A program made the position numbers and the translations under genes. DNA of 64,000 nt. Origin: Blastobasis lacticolella (Eukaryota; Arthropoda; Insecta; Lepidoptera; Blastobasidae). Within the stretch, counting starts at the first letter, position 1, and every line of letters begins with the position of its first letter. Under the pieces are notes generated by a model. The model was given only the letters and a program-made list of their open reading frames with translations, had not been told where the DNA came from and ran no database searches. Positions 32,878 to 45,154 of this stretch are shown one piece after another. Location of the stretch: contig LR990048.1 in NCBI GenBank assembly GCA_905147135.1, positions 16,972,563-17,036,562 of the forward strand, given 5' to 3'.

Positions 32878-34326
32878 TGGAGTGGCGCTAAGGTCTGAAC
32901 GAGGATGATGTAGGAGCTGGGAGTGCGAAGTGGACTGGATGGATATAAAGAAACAAGCAAGAGTAGCGGCGGAAAGTAATTATTGTAGTGAAGAGAAAAC
33001 GGATTGTGTTAGGTATTAAAATAGTGAATAACTATGTATTTTACTTAGCTCGTAAATTACTCGTAAAAATATATGTTCGCAATATGGTCAAAATAACTAG
33101 TAAAACTCACTAAAATATTCAAAATACATGGTGGTAAGTGACACACATTATATTAAATACATTTCATTTAAAATTGATTATTTATCTATGAACATCGTTG
33201 AGCACATAGAAAAAAAATAATACGTGTGGCACTCGGGAACTGCCGCGGTAAAGCTATTGCATAGCCTTTTTTATCAACTTATGCAATTATAATTATTTAT
33301 TTATTTATTTTATGCAGTATTTTTTTTTCATTGATATTAATTCGAGCTAATTAATGCGAGCTTCGTACAGTCGTACCATATACATACACGTTAAGGTTCA
33401 ACTAGTCGCGGGCTCGAACTCACTCGTGGACGCGGCCAAAAAGCACGCTGTCTCACCTAGCATAGTGTCTAAAAGATATAGAATCAGATATGAGCAGCTA
33501 GTCTATACGCATACTTCTAGTCGCACGCACACAAACACTGTGTCGAAGTCTTCCGAACTGAAACGACGTTAGACGATGCACGGCTTTCAACGCCGCACCG
33601 CTATGCCGGTCGGAGTGGGGGGTGTTAGGTTTTTTCGTTACGGAATTTCTTGATTCGGCCGCTGCGCTCAAAGCCCGCGATAAAAGCTATGCAATAGCTT
33701 AATAAGGTTGAGCACATATACAGAGCTGTTGCAACATAATATTAGATTATTTCTTTATTTTTCATAATTAATCAGGGCTATCTTTCTTTAAAATATATCT
33801 TTCCTTAAAAATCCCTTCATATACATACAGCCATACATTTGACTATCTCAGTAAACTCGTATAAACCTACAAGCGTATTTGCTATATATTAATTTAATCT
33901 TATTATAACAATAAAAGCATGTCAAAAAAAATTAATTCAAACTAACAATGACAGTTCAAATTTCATTATGTAGGTCATTCAAATTTATTGAAAACGCAGT
34001 CAGTAACAGCGATAAGCGTCGCCAGATGCTGACGACGCAAAACGTGAGCGGTGCTGGGTTGCTCATCGCGACAACAGGATTACATTTAAATGAATCACAT
34101 TTGAATAATTTAATTAGGAGTGTATAATTTTCATAATTATAAAATCAGCGCTCAGCCTGTATATGTGACAACAAAATTCTAATTCAAAAGTTCTATTAAT
34201 TTCAGATTTTTTTTAATATTGTGGAGATAGTTGGATATTTTAAAGAAAACTATAAGTGTGGTTAATTAGTTATAGGTATAAGTACACGGCGATGTATTAA
34301 AATATCCATTTGTGTTTACAGAATAC
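32878..34326. other. AT-rich spacer with a 15-bp inverted repeat
   Basis: AAGCTATTGCATAGC (33250-33264) is mirrored at 33686-33700 and may mark a decayed MITE enclosing a GC-rich stretch. Within it 33354-33572 is open and contains AAKKHAVSPSIVSKR, faintly like a helix-turn-helix, which is too short to call. Confidence 0.35.
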
Positions 34327-35895
34327 TTATTTATTTTATTTATTAGGAAGACCAACAGCTTTATAATACAATAGTTCTTCATATAAGAAATATAATGCCA
34401 ATTAAAGGTCTCTACAGATAGGTATCAAAGATAATACAACACAACAAAAAAATAAAGTGAGCACTCAATTAACATAAAAATGACAGATATCGGTCTATAT
34501 GTACATAATCCATATCTATAAGAAAAACCTTACAGTTTTGCCAATGATAAACACCGATATAATTTTAGAAAACGCTCATTGCTTGATAAAAAGCTTGTTA
34601 CTCAACAAACGCCTTGCCGACATAGTGCTAGTGTTGAACAAATCAAAATCGAGTTCCATACTTGCCCTATTGAAAACATTGCTTGCACGACAAATGTAGG
34701 AATTAAGTCTATAATTGGTGGATGCACTCTCCAGACTGATGGGTAGGTTAAATCTTAACACCCTGCGCGGAACTGATAGGGATAAAAGCAAAGCAGATCA
34801 GGACAATCAAGCATTCCTTGCGCTATTGTCAACAGAAAGTTTAAATCAGCTGTCTCTCTCCGCTGCTCAAGGGGAATCAGGTGATGCTTTCTACATAGGT
34901 CAGGATAGTCGTCCGAAGAATCCGTATCTTTAGTGCGGAAACATAAATGCTTTATAAAACGCTTTTGGATGCCTTCCAACCTGGTAATATATGTCATATA
35001 ATTAGGATTTCAGATCTGTGATATATACTCAAGGTTACTTCTCACAAATGTGCAATAAAGGATCTTCAATGTTCTAACTCTATGAAAATCCCTAGAGCAC
35101 CGCAGTACAAACCCTAAAGCTTTGGAAGCCTTCAATATAATTTTATCGATATGGATATCGAAAATTAATTTAGAGTCATGAAAGACACCTAAGTCACGCA
35201 CCATTGACTCTCTTCGCAACGCATGACCCTTATGCGTGTACTTGTATTCAATTAGGTTGTGTTTACGGCTATACGTTACAATTGAACACTTAGAAACATT
35301 TAAATCTAAGAAATTTTCGCTACAATATTGTTCAAGCTGTTTCAAGTCTATTTGGAGGGCTTCAGCGTTAGCGAGCGATGCAATTATGGTATAAATGTTC
35401 ATGTCGTCGGCAAAACACAAAAGGCGGGTTGACCGTAGGCACTGGTCGATGTCGTTCACAAATATAATAAACAGTAGAGGACCCAGCAAAGAGCCTTGCG
35501 GCACGCCACTGGGGATGTCAATCCATCTAGATGTGTAATTATGCAAGGCCACCGCTTGGGATCGTTTCTCAATATAGGATGAGAACCAACGATGCAAGTC
35601 GCCACATATTCCAATCGCAGAAAGCTTCGTTAAAAGCATGTGGTGATTAATTTTATCGAAAGCCTTGCTATAATCAGTGTAAACGACATCGACCTGCTTC
35701 CCCCCTTCCATGGCCGCCGTAAGGAAATCATTGAAAAGAACCAGGTTCGAAACCGTTGAGCGTACCTTCAGAAAACCATGCTGAGATGGGCTAAGTTACT
35801 GTCTTATTGATGGATAGACCTGCTTATATACCAGGTTCTCTAGAACTTTAGATAAATGACAGAGTTTAGATATTGGCCTGTAATTAGTAATATCA
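34327..35895 (-). pseudogene. LINE reverse transcriptase, reversed, 5'-truncated
   Basis: Reading right to left: RPISKLCHLSKVLENLV near 35880, a stop, QHGFLKVRS, DVVYTDYSKAFDKINHH near 35690, SGVPQGSLLGPLLF near 35510, the catalytic CFADD near 35410, DLGVFHDSKLIFD near 35180, and LEGIQKRFIKHL near 34975. After a frame break near 34780 comes VPRRVLRFNLPIS..., ending at a stop at 34576. A 3' UTR ends in an (AAATA)n tail at 34327-34346. Same lineage as the LINE at 6051-7844. The palm catalytic residues are intact, but frame breaks and the missing 5' half make it dead. Confidence 0.85.
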
Positions 35896-37370
35896 CTTTT
35901 AGCCTAACTACTTCTGTATAACATATTTAGGTACATTGTTTGTGGAAGGATATACAGCGAGCGATGAGAGAGAGATCATTGTTTTGATTAGTTGTTGATT
36001 TAAATAATGATTGGTAGTTATTTTAGAATAGATATGGTATTGAATGAGTCATGTAAAACTATGTAATGTTGATACAAAGTAGTGATGTAATAGTAAGGAT
36101 TAATGGATGCATTGGTTTAGGAAGAAGGACAAAGGCTTGGATGAAGAAATGAGAGAATGTTGAGTGTTTTGATTAACAGTAATTGGACAAATGGCCTGAA
36201 CACCCATGAGTCATAACGATTTCGGTTAACCAATTATCAAGTTGGATAACAAGTTAATTATGTAAGGAAATGGAATTGGCATATTATATCTACCGTCAAA
36301 GTAATCAGGGTACCTACACATAAAATAAAGGTTAGGGGTCGATCCTTCATTTGATGGCCGGAACTTAGTTTTCCCCGTGAAAATGGTTGGAGACAGTTAT
36401 AAGTCTTAAAAGAAGTGTCCCTTACTTACAGATAAATAAATAATAAATATAAGAGTCTACTAATTATGTTATAAAAGTATATTGGGTGGCCACCCCATAC
36501 AATAATAAATGTGTACCTTATTTTTTTATTTAAACTTAACGCACTGTTATGTACAACGGCGGCCTTAAAGCTTCATAGCTTTATCTACCAGTCAACCGGA
36601 GAGCTGATAGTTCAGGGCCTTATGAGTTAGTAAAAAGGAAACGGATATATTCATGATGGCTTTGGATGTGTTTGTTAGTCTTTGATAATGATGTATGAAA
36701 CCAGAGACTAAATGAGAGAAAAGAAGTAAATTTGATAATGTCCTTTTATTTGAATATTTTTTAATTATTATTGATGAGCAAATAAAAATTATCTATGGTA
36801 CTTAATCGTCTAAGTATCTTTTTTACACAAAAACACTTTGCGTGTGTCACTTGATCTGAGATAGTAAATATAATCATATGTATCTAGATGTAGGTGCTGT
36901 TTATTGTCAACATAGCGAATAATTATGTATGAAAGGCGATAAATGAGAGAAAATGAACGCATAAAGAAGGAAAATGAAATTATTGGTAATAATGAATAAT
37001 TTGAAAGTGTGCGATTACTAAAATACATTATTTAAATCTATTTTATTATTGATGTGCAATTTTATTAAAGGCGTGTGTCACTTGAACTCATTTATGTTGT
37101 TTTACAAAATTTGTCAATTTTAATTTTACAAAACTGCCTATGGTCAACATAGCAAATTGGTCACTTGTTATAATGATATGATTTAGAGTTATAATAAAAA
37201 TATCTGTAATAAATTGCAAACCAAAAACATTAACGTGCCTGTATTTTTTTATTGCTGTGTGATTGATATTTTATAACATATTATTTTTTCATGTTAAAAT
37301 CATAAATTCATTATGTGAAATATTGACATTGTTTTGTAAAAATTAAAATAAACAACACGTAATTCTGTAG
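35896..37370. other. AT-rich spacer, nothing recognised
   Basis: Unusually TATGA/AATGA-rich. No element ends or exons recognised. A minus-strand open frame at 36810-37028 looks non-coding. Confidence 0.4.
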
Positions 37371-37373
37371 GTA

Positions 37374-37625
37374 GAGCTCGTCTAGTCTAAAATGACGCGC
37401 CCCACTACTTAGTTAGTTGATTTCGATGTGTGAGTGCAAATATTGATAACGACACTTCATCTGTGTGGGAGCCAATGAACGACGCGTGCTCCTACGTTTG
37501 AATTTCACCGGCAACTGAATAACCAATTACAACGGCATTTGTATATCTATTGCGTCCATATTTTAAGCTTGCTTGTGTGCGTTAATGCGATAGTGGGGCG
37601 CGTCATTTTAGATTAGACGAGCTCT
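37374..37625. mobile_element. TA-target MITE, copy 3
   Basis: Ends GAGCTCGTCTAGTCTAAAAT and ATTTTAGATTAGACGAGCTC, TA on each side. Nearly identical to copy 2 (26054), suggesting recent spread of the family. Confidence 0.9.
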
Positions 37626-37833
37626 ACCTTAGTTAGGTAAGTACCTACCTATAACCATATATAAGAATTATTTATCTTGACTATATTATCAGTTTATTAT
37701 TAAACATGTTTGTGTGCTCCGACATGTAACATATTATAATCTTTGCATTTAAGTTGATATTTTTTCAATATCAAATTTACTTATGTTAAAAAATTACTTG
37801 GAACGTAAGAATTTTTCAATAACGGGGGAGGTG

Positions 37834-37966
37834 TGTAGTGTGTAGCGCACACCTCACCCCGCACTTGGGTATATAAGTAAGTAAGGCTAAGTAATTTAAT
37901 CCAATATATGTCTAACCGCTAGTCAGATAGTTTCATTGAATACATTCCGTAAGAGCCACATTGCAG
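37834..37966 (+). repeat. LTR-like promoter repeat, copy B
   Basis: GTAGTGTGTAGCGCACACC, then TGGGTATATAAGTAAG (TATA-like at 37869-37877), TTTAATCCAATAT and CATTGAATACATTCCGTAAG. Same orientation as copy A. AATAAA follows at 37967. Confidence 0.5.
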
Positions 37967-38245
37967 AATAAATGTACATTACTATCTTACACCATGATGT
38001 AATGTTTATGCGAAGCTAAGTTTTTAGACGATAACAAAGATAAGCCAACTTTGGTATCAAAATCATTAGATCGTTATTTAGTTATCAGGACAAAGACGTA
38101 TTAGGTGTATTATCTACGTCAATGTATCGAAGTTCTGATATTGAGTTGTTAGTGAGAGATTAAGCGTCAACATTAGAAAGTAAGCCTAAAACCACTAATT
38201 TCTACGACTAATATTGGTTACCGGCTCCTGGCTCTCTATAGCAGC

Positions 38246-38595
38246 GTCACTGGCCGAGTGGTTCAGGTATCCGACTCGTAAGCGAGAGGTACCGGTTTCG
38301 AATCCCCATGCGGTTATATACAAATGAGTCTTTTCTGAGTTATGTACATTAGTTAAATGCTAACCGATGCTCTTTTGGTAAGGAAAAACATCTTGATGAA
38401 ACCTTCACATTCAGGCGACTGAATGTGTAACCATGATCCAATCTGGTCAGGTACCTCTGGTAGCAGGAGGTCAGATGGCAGTCGTTTAACTGGAATAACC
38501 TGATCTGCTAAATCCTGGATCATGGTCAAGGCGGATCCCGTGCCGTCGTGTGTGAGAGCACAATCGAGTCATTAACGTCAAGATGATTTTTTAAA
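38246..38595 (+). mobile_element. SINE family A, full-length
   Basis: tRNA-derived head with A-box TGGCCGAGTGGTT (38251-38263) and B-box GGTTTCGAATCC (38294-38305), of the Leu/Ser tRNA style. The family body follows (GCGACTGAATGTGTAACC, CCAATCTGGTCAGG, GTCAGATGGCAGTCG, AAGGCGGATCCCG) and it ends near ACGTCAAGATGATTTTTT. The head gives an internal RNA polymerase III promoter. Mobilised by a LINE in trans, by family analogy. Confidence 0.85.
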
Positions 38596-40182
38596 ATTAT
38601 TATAGTATGTGGTAGGATATTAGGATATTTCAAACAAGACGAGCAGTTTGCTTCCCATCCTTCCTAATCCTTGCTTTTCTCATCAGCCGACTAGCTGACT
38701 AGGTCAGTGATAAATGCGACAACAATGGGACTAGATTAAGGCTATGTACGTAATTAATTCTCGTCAGTCCGTGACTGTACGAGGTGTCAACACGTAGACC
38801 GTTTAGGAGGTAGATAAGGCATTATTGAAGAAATGGGGATCAGACGTTTTTTAGCCTCCAACGAATAGACGGCTATGTCTGTCTATGTCTATGTATGTCT
38901 GTCTGTGGCATTGTAGCTCTACAATTTAATCGAGATGGACTTTAGCTCGTATTGTTAAAAACAGTTAGGTGTTTAGGAAATATTTAAGTAGCATGTATTG
39001 CTCGGGGGTTTCTACTACTATAGGGGTACTAGAGTGCCCCAGGTGGCCATATCTGGAACTAAGTATTGCAATTTTGAGTAGTTACGTAAATTCCAGAGCG
39101 ACGTTTTCACCGGATCAAATTTTATTTTACTGTACAACTCAGTATCAAACGCTTTGATTGAAATTGGCAACTGTCGCTCATCATTACCATCTCAGCGGCA
39201 GGGCGTCGTCACTTCTGGACCAAGGCCTTCTCTCAAGCCATTCACACCAATCGACTTTGTCCTTTCTGCATCCACCGGAACTTAACCAGGCTCCCAATCC
39301 ATCTCGTGGGGGCCGTCCCACGCTGCGATTGCCTTTCCAAAACCAGCCTAAAATTAGCTAACGTTGCTATGCGCATCTATTGAGACGCCAGCACATGTTA
39401 CTGTTTTAGGGTAGGTCGATGTGCTATTGACTGTAGGCTGTCGCCACTTGAGAAACTTTCCAACCCCCGGCCATCAGTTCTGCGAGTTGTGTGGCCTGCC
39501 CTTATTCATATTAGCCAAATGAATGAATGAAATAAATGAAAAACACTTTATTGCACATATAAAAAGATTACAAAGGGCACTAAATAACGGTCTTATTCAT
39601 AAAAAATACCTTGTAGGTCTTTAAACCGTATTTTAAAATTTATTGTACAGCTGTTCGTTCGTACGTTCATTGCTCTGATGAATTTAAAGACGAAAGCATA
39701 AAATTAAGAGAGTTATAGAAGGGGTCAGTCAACCTACTATAAGTTCCGTTTATGAGCGTTTTTGCGATAATATGTCCATATTATCGCAAAAGTTCCATAT
39801 TTTAGTAAGCTTAAAACCTTTTTTAAATCTTCTTTACTCATACCTTTTTATAAATAAGATCGTTATTTTTAATTTGTCGTGTCTCCAGCATGATCGGTGT
39901 CCGTCCCACCCTCGCTTAGGTTTAGCTTTCGCAGCGGCTGCTTATGATGTGTGCGGCATAAATTCAGGAGACGGGGCTAGCTTGAACTTAATTGAAACTT
40001 TGAAACTAGTCGCGGTTCGTTCACACATTGAATTCCATGTCCACGTTCCATCCATACAACCATTCACGACAATCGTAGCGTTCAGTTTGGGGTGTTCCAT
40101 AGAATAGAGTAGTGGTAACCGGTTCTACTCATGGGTACCCTGTACAAATGTCAACGGTAAATAATCTTCATCTTAGTGTGGT
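38596..40182. other. Spacer, nothing clearly recognised
   Basis: Contains a GTCTGTCTATGT-type microsatellite at 38877-38906 and AT-rich sequence. Open frames at 38969-39361 and 39772-40107 show no recognisable domain. Confidence 0.35.
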
Positions 40183-40466
40183 GACGACCTGAGTGGTTCA
40201 GTTGGTCAACATGTAAATAAATAAATAAATTATCGTGGACAAACCACGCAAGAGGTCCCGGGTACGATTCCCGGCCGAGCAGAAATTGAAATGATGAATT
40301 TTAATTTCTGTTACGGGTCTGGGTGTTCTATCTATAACAAGTATGTATTTAAAAAAAGTATTTAAGTAGTATATCAGTAATCTAGCACACATAGCACAAG
40401 CTTTGCTTAGTTTGGGGCTAGATGGCGCTGTGTGAATCTGTCCAAGATAATAATAATAATTGATAA
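40183..40466 (+). mobile_element. SINE family B with inverted self-tail
   Basis: Head GACGACCTGAGTGGTTCA, B-box-like GGTCCCGGGTACGATTCCCG, body GATGAATTTTAATTTCTGT, tail GCTAGATGGCGCTGTG. Between A- and B-box, the expected CCGGTCTG is replaced by about 31 bases (TAAATAAATAAATAAAT and TCGTGGACAA). This is the reverse complement of the family's own 3' tail as seen at 48369. Confidence 0.8.
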
Positions 40467-40489
40467 TAATGACAAACACAATAATGTAG

Positions 40490-40700
40490 TGGCCCAAAAC
40501 TAAGCCACATTGACGGCACTTTCAGTGGCTGTCATCAGATCCTCCTGCGTGCAGGTGTTTGGGCACTTAGGACACGATAAGAAAGAGGTGTGACTTAGTT
40601 TGGATAGTACCACAGGAACAGTTGGCATCGAATACATCTGAAAGTCCTCACATGACCATGTTGTCCTTACTCCGGCTGGTCTGAGTCCGAAGCATATTTA
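40490..40700 (-). pseudogene. LINE C-terminal zinc-knuckle fragment, reversed
   Basis: On the minus strand one frame reads DANCSCGTIQTKSHLFL and the next frame continues CPKCPNTCTQEDLMTATESA. Together these give the C-x-C-x-x-x-x-x-x-H-x-x-x-C zf-RVT-like end of an R1/I-type LINE, with one frameshift. Confidence 0.6.
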
Positions 40701-42093
40701 AAGATTTCCAAACCGGCCATGGTAACTCATTTTTGGAAAAGGCTCTCGGAGAGTGAAATAAAGGGAGTCAGTAAGGATACTCTCGCGTCAAAGGTTGCAC
40801 CTCGTTTATTTCGGTTCGGCAGATAGAGACTCGACACACAATGAAAGCTTTACGTATTTTCAGCTTTTGTTGCACTGGGACGGTATCGTAGATGGGGTGC
40901 CGAGCATCGACATTCTATCCGTCTTCTCTCAAGGGCGCTAACCACAGCCTTACGAACCGGTGGCGGCGCTATACCAGCAAGATAATACGTTAAACAATGC
41001 ACTTCGTATATTCACACGCGTGCGACAGGGACGCATAGGGATAGATGGCGGATAGCGACTTTGTTTTATACTATGGAAAGATATCGCAAGAAGGCTGGAC
41101 GCAGGAACGCAAGCGTCCTGCTTCTATTTCTATGTTATTATTGCAGCGGTGTGTAAGATCGCGTTCATTCCAATGCGAAGCTCGCAATATGTCGCAAAAG
41201 GAGAACGTATTATGGCGGGTCACATTATCGGAAAAGGTTTAATCCACAGAATTGAATAAGCCATAAGGGGCGCACAAAGTAGCCCCCGAATCGGTACGCA
41301 CCACTCCGTAACCCTGAATGATTAAACATAAGAACATAAGGCATCATAATCGACATCACCTTTGCCCGAATCTCGCCACCCGGGAGCCAGGCCACCAACT
41401 GCGGATCCCGGCTCGGCGCACTCATCCGATTTCCGAACGGGACCACTCAAAACTTTCTTGCCAAGTTCTAATTGCGTTCGTACCAATTTAATATCGCCCT
41501 TAAAGCGATTGCACAGGGTCGTTGAAAGTTGCCCGCTTTAAAATTTGTGAGTAGCGGTGTTGGTAGAAATTTGAAGATTTACCTAAGTAGTTGGCGATGG
41601 TTTTGACTAACAATGTAATTTTTTTTTTCGATTAAAAAGCTATCGACGAGACAAACTTCTGTAGACCAACCAATCGAAGTACTGAGGAGCTTTAGTTATT
41701 TATTTATTTTTAATAAAGGCAAATCAACGAGCACGCAGCTCACCTGATGGTAAAGGCCACAGAAAACGTGTAGTCTACTCTATTGGCGCGCACACGACGC
41801 GGTGACTACGCGGGTGCAGCACAACGTCTGTGCGGGTGCGACACGATTACCGTGCCGGGTGTTGCGCGTTTTACAAATAATAAAATAATGATAGAAAATC
41901 ATAAGTGCAGAAACAAATCGTGTACGTCTGTATGAGCTATAGTGATCACAATTTTATTTAATTTAATAATGGACATTCATGGACATTCGAGCTAAAAGTT
42001 TATCAATTTATCTTCATCGACACGGTAGCGTTGCTTTTAAAATTTTGATTAAAAGCGGTAAATATCGCAAAAAATCTACGCTTCAAACATTTT
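40701..42093. other. Spacer with Helitron and LINE-tail scraps
   Basis: At 41019-41090 Helitron-interior words (GCGACAGGGACGCATAGGGA). At 41700-41775 a reversed LINE tail (AGCTCACCTGATGGTAAAGG). No gene recognised. Confidence 0.4.
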
Positions 42094-42219
42094 ATCAAAT
42101 CAAATAGTTTATTTGCAAGAATACAGTAGTTGATAATACAGTTCTTAAAATTAATACAGTGGTAAGTATTCAACTTGCATGCAAGTGTGCAAACATTGGG
42201 AATCTAAATAATTTGTCGT

Positions 42220-45117
42220 TCAAACTTTAAATTCTAGGTACTCTTTAACACTATAGAAACAATGGTGGAGCAACCAAGCAGTCAATTTAGACTTGAATGA
42301 CTTACCAGTCAACAACTTCAAGTCTTCAGGAAGATGGTTAAATAGAGCTACACACATGTGGCCAATATTCCTCTTATATATATCTTTGTAAGCAGTGGGC
42401 TGATATAACAAATTCATAATTTTCGGCCTAGTTTCTCTCTGTCTAACTTCCCGTAATGTCTTCCAGTTATCATGGTTTGATGCAACAAAAACACAAACAT
42501 CTCTGATGTACATACATGGAAGTGGTAAAATATTATATTTTTTTAAAAGAGGTTTGCAACTATCGTCAAATTTGGCACCACAAATAGCCCGTATGCACTT
42601 TTTTTGCACTTTAAAAGCTTTTTCCACGTCAACTGAGTTGCCCCAAAGAATCAATCCGTAACTCAGAACCGAAGACACGTAACCGTGGTAGGCTGTTAGT
42701 GCCGCCTCAGTAGAGATTGTCTGTCTTAATCTTTTAAGGGCAAACACAAAGCGGTTCAGCTTAGTACATACTAAATTGATGTGCTGTTTCCAATTTAGAT
42801 GCTTGTCCATCATAAGACCTAGGAACTTTATACCGTCTGCATTTTCCGCTATCTCATTGTCATGTCTTAACTGTATTATAATTTGATTAGAATTATACGA
42901 TAAAAATTGAATTAATCTAGTTTTAGTCACATTTACTTGAAGATCATTTTCACCCATCCATTGAATTATGTCCTTAAATGCATTTTTTACATCAGATTCA
43001 AAGGAGACACTGTCTGTACACTGTATCAGAACAGTTGTATCATCTGCAAACTGTAAACATCGGTGGGAAGTGGCAGCAGGTAGATGGTTTACATAGAGAA
43101 GGAATAATAGTGGGCCAAGCACACTTCCCTGTGGAACACCCACCGCGTTAATTCTAAAGTTGGATCTGTAAGTTTGCTTAAATACAACACCATCCGAAGC
43201 ATTCAGTTTAGTTATTTCCGTGCATTGTTTTCTATCTTTTAGAAAACTAGCAATCCAATCGAGTGCTTTACCCCGAATTCCGCAATGTTCAAGTCTACGC
43301 AAAAGTATGGAATGATTTACGAAGTCAAATGCCTTGCTCATATCTAAAAATACCCCTACTATGGGAGTATTTCTGTTTAAACTTTCAGTTATAGTTCGCA
43401 CTAAATCAAAACAAGCATGTGTTGTTGAAGTGCCCTTACGAAAACCATACTGTTCAGGTCGAAGTATTTTATATTTTATTAAAAACTCATTTATTCTGGA
43501 TTGTATCGCCCGTTCAAAAATTTTTGACAGAATTGGAACCAAAGTAATTGGCCTAAAGTTTGCTGGATCTAGTGGATCTCCCTTTTTGAACAATGGCTTT
43601 ACTATACTTATTTTAAGTTGTTCTGGAAAAACCCCTTCTACAAATGATAAATTAATAAGATGTGCAAGTGGATAGCATAGATGGTAAGCATTTAACTTAA
43701 GAACTTTGGTTATTATGCTATCATATCCACTAGCTTTGCTGTTTTTTAATGACATGATAATATTGTACACTGCTGTCATTGTAACTGGTTTTAAAAATAT
43801 GGAATTTCGATTAGTTAGATCTTCATGTAAATGTGACTGTGTTATTTTGTTTTTTTTGGGTAATGTCAGCTTATTAGTTAAATCTATAAAATAATTATTT
43901 AAAATATTACATATGTCATCAGGGTTAGAATAATAACCATTTTCGAATCTAATTTTGCTTATGTCAGTTTTATGAAAATTATTAGAAATTGTTGAAGAAA
44001 TCGTATCCCAAGCAGCTTTGCATTTATTATGATTAGATTTTACATAGTTATAGTTTTTAATTTTTTGCGCACAATTTATACATTGTTTTAGAATTTGGTT
44101 ATATTTCTTAAAATTATTTTTATTTACACGTTTATTTATATTATTTGTTCTATATTTTAAATACAGTTTGCGTTTTGTTATACATGACCTTTTTAAACCT
44201 TTACTTAACCAGCGCAATTTTGTAGGTCGGTTATTAATTTTAACTTTAATTATTGGGAAACACAAATTATAGAACAAACATAGCAACTCATAAAAATTGT
44301 TAAAAGCTTCGGTAAAATTTGTGCATTCTATAACATCCGAGAATGTCAGGGCCGAAATGCATTGACAAAATTTTTCAACATTCTCTTCACAATAATCTCT
44401 CTTGTATTGAAACCAGGTAGAGTAAGCCCTTTGCTTGCTGACATTTATTGTAAGTGTTTGTGCCGTTTCATGATCAGAAAGACCTAAATAAAGCACCTCA
44501 GCTTCAACCGATTTCATATTGCTGGCCATCTGATCAATGCAAGCAGTTTTCCTGGTTGGAACTAGAATGTGGGGTTCAAAGTTGTAATTATGGAGAAGAG
44601 ACTGGAGATCTTTCGAATGTTTATCTTGTTTTAGAAGATCAACATTCCAATCGCCAGTCAAAACTATCTTCTTGTTTTTATATTTTTTAGACAATATATC
44701 TAACAATTTCTCCATTTTAAAGAGAAAAAATGCCACATGTGAATTTACTTTATTCGGTATTCTATAAATATTAGTCACAACAAGACCCATTCCTGCTATC
44801 TCAATACCGCAGCATTCAAAATATTTTTTTGTTGCAAGCTCTGTTAAAAAATTTAACGGTTTTGAGTCATAAACGGATTTAACTAAAATGCAACTTCCGC
44901 CTCTACTATTTTCACGGCAAAAAGCTGAAGCTAATTTGTAATTTTTCAACCTGATGTTAGCCTCCATGCCCTGTTTGACAAAGGTTTCGCTAAGACATAT
45001 AATATCGACCCCTTTACCTTTTTGGTCAAGTTCCTGTAATGTAATTTCGAGCAAATCTAGCTTTCCACAAAGCCCCGCTATATTTTGATTAAATATCCGC
45101 AATTTATTGGTACACAT
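42220..45117 (-). CDS. LINE ORF2: endonuclease–reverse transcriptase
   Basis: Intact 965-codon frame. Residues 1-230 form an APE-type endonuclease: RIFNQNIAGL, LSETFV, TNIYRIPN, the catalytic GDWNVD, and the C-terminal LSDHETA. RT spans about 440-730: KASGYDSI, NFRPITLVPILSKIFER, QYGFRKGTSTTHA, VFLDMSKAFDFVNHS, AVGVPQGSVLGPLLF and catalytic FADDTT near residue 690. The C-terminal thumb includes FLGLMMDKHLNWKQH and the KAFKVQKKCIRAICGAKF block. All catalytic motifs seen are present, so the protein could be active in target-primed reverse transcription. Starts at the first ATG after ORF1. Confidence 0.92.
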   Translation of the reverse strand: MCTNKLRIFNQNIAGLCGKLDLLEITLQELDQKGKGVDIICLSETFVKQGMEANIRLKNYKLASAFCRENSRGGSCILVKSVYDSKPLNFLTELATKKYFECCGIEIAGMGLVVTNIYRIPNKVNSHVAFFLFKMEKLLDILSKKYKNKKIVLTGDWNVDLLKQDKHSKDLQSLLHNYNFEPHILVPTRKTACIDQMASNMKSVEAEVLYLGLSDHETAQTLTINVSKQRAYSTWFQYKRDYCEENVEKFCQCISALTFSDVIECTNFTEAFNNFYELLCLFYNLCFPIIKVKINNRPTKLRWLSKGLKRSCITKRKLYLKYRTNNINKRVNKNNFKKYNQILKQCINCAQKIKNYNYVKSNHNKCKAAWDTISSTISNNFHKTDISKIRFENGYYSNPDDICNILNNYFIDLTNKLTLPKKNKITQSHLHEDLTNRNSIFLKPVTMTAVYNIIMSLKNSKASGYDSIITKVLKLNAYHLCYPLAHLINLSFVEGVFPEQLKISIVKPLFKKGDPLDPANFRPITLVPILSKIFERAIQSRINEFLIKYKILRPEQYGFRKGTSTTHACFDLVRTITESLNRNTPIVGVFLDMSKAFDFVNHSILLRRLEHCGIRGKALDWIASFLKDRKQCTEITKLNASDGVVFKQTYRSNFRINAVGVPQGSVLGPLLFLLYVNHLPAATSHRCLQFADDTTVLIQCTDSVSFESDVKNAFKDIIQWMGENDLQVNVTKTRLIQFLSYNSNQIIIQLRHDNEIAENADGIKFLGLMMDKHLNWKQHINLVCTKLNRFVFALKRLRQTISTEAALTAYHGYVSSVLSYGLILWGNSVDVEKAFKVQKKCIRAICGAKFDDSCKPLLKKYNILPLPCMYIRDVCVFVASNHDNWKTLREVRQRETRPKIMNLLYQPTAYKDIYKRNIGHMCVALFNHLPEDLKLLTGKSFKSKLTAWLLHHCFYSVKEYLEFKV

Positions 45118-45154
45118 TGTTTCACTATTGTCTAAAGCAGTTTTAGCTAGTGTT

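Noticed and set aside
33354..33572. Helix-turn-helix-like peptide AAKKHAVSPSIVSKR
   Set aside because: Too short, no further transposase motif, and the surrounding sequence is non-coding in character.
38246..38320. Possible tRNA gene
   Set aside because: A- and B-boxes are present but no intact cloverleaf, and the same sequence heads a SINE whose body follows directly.
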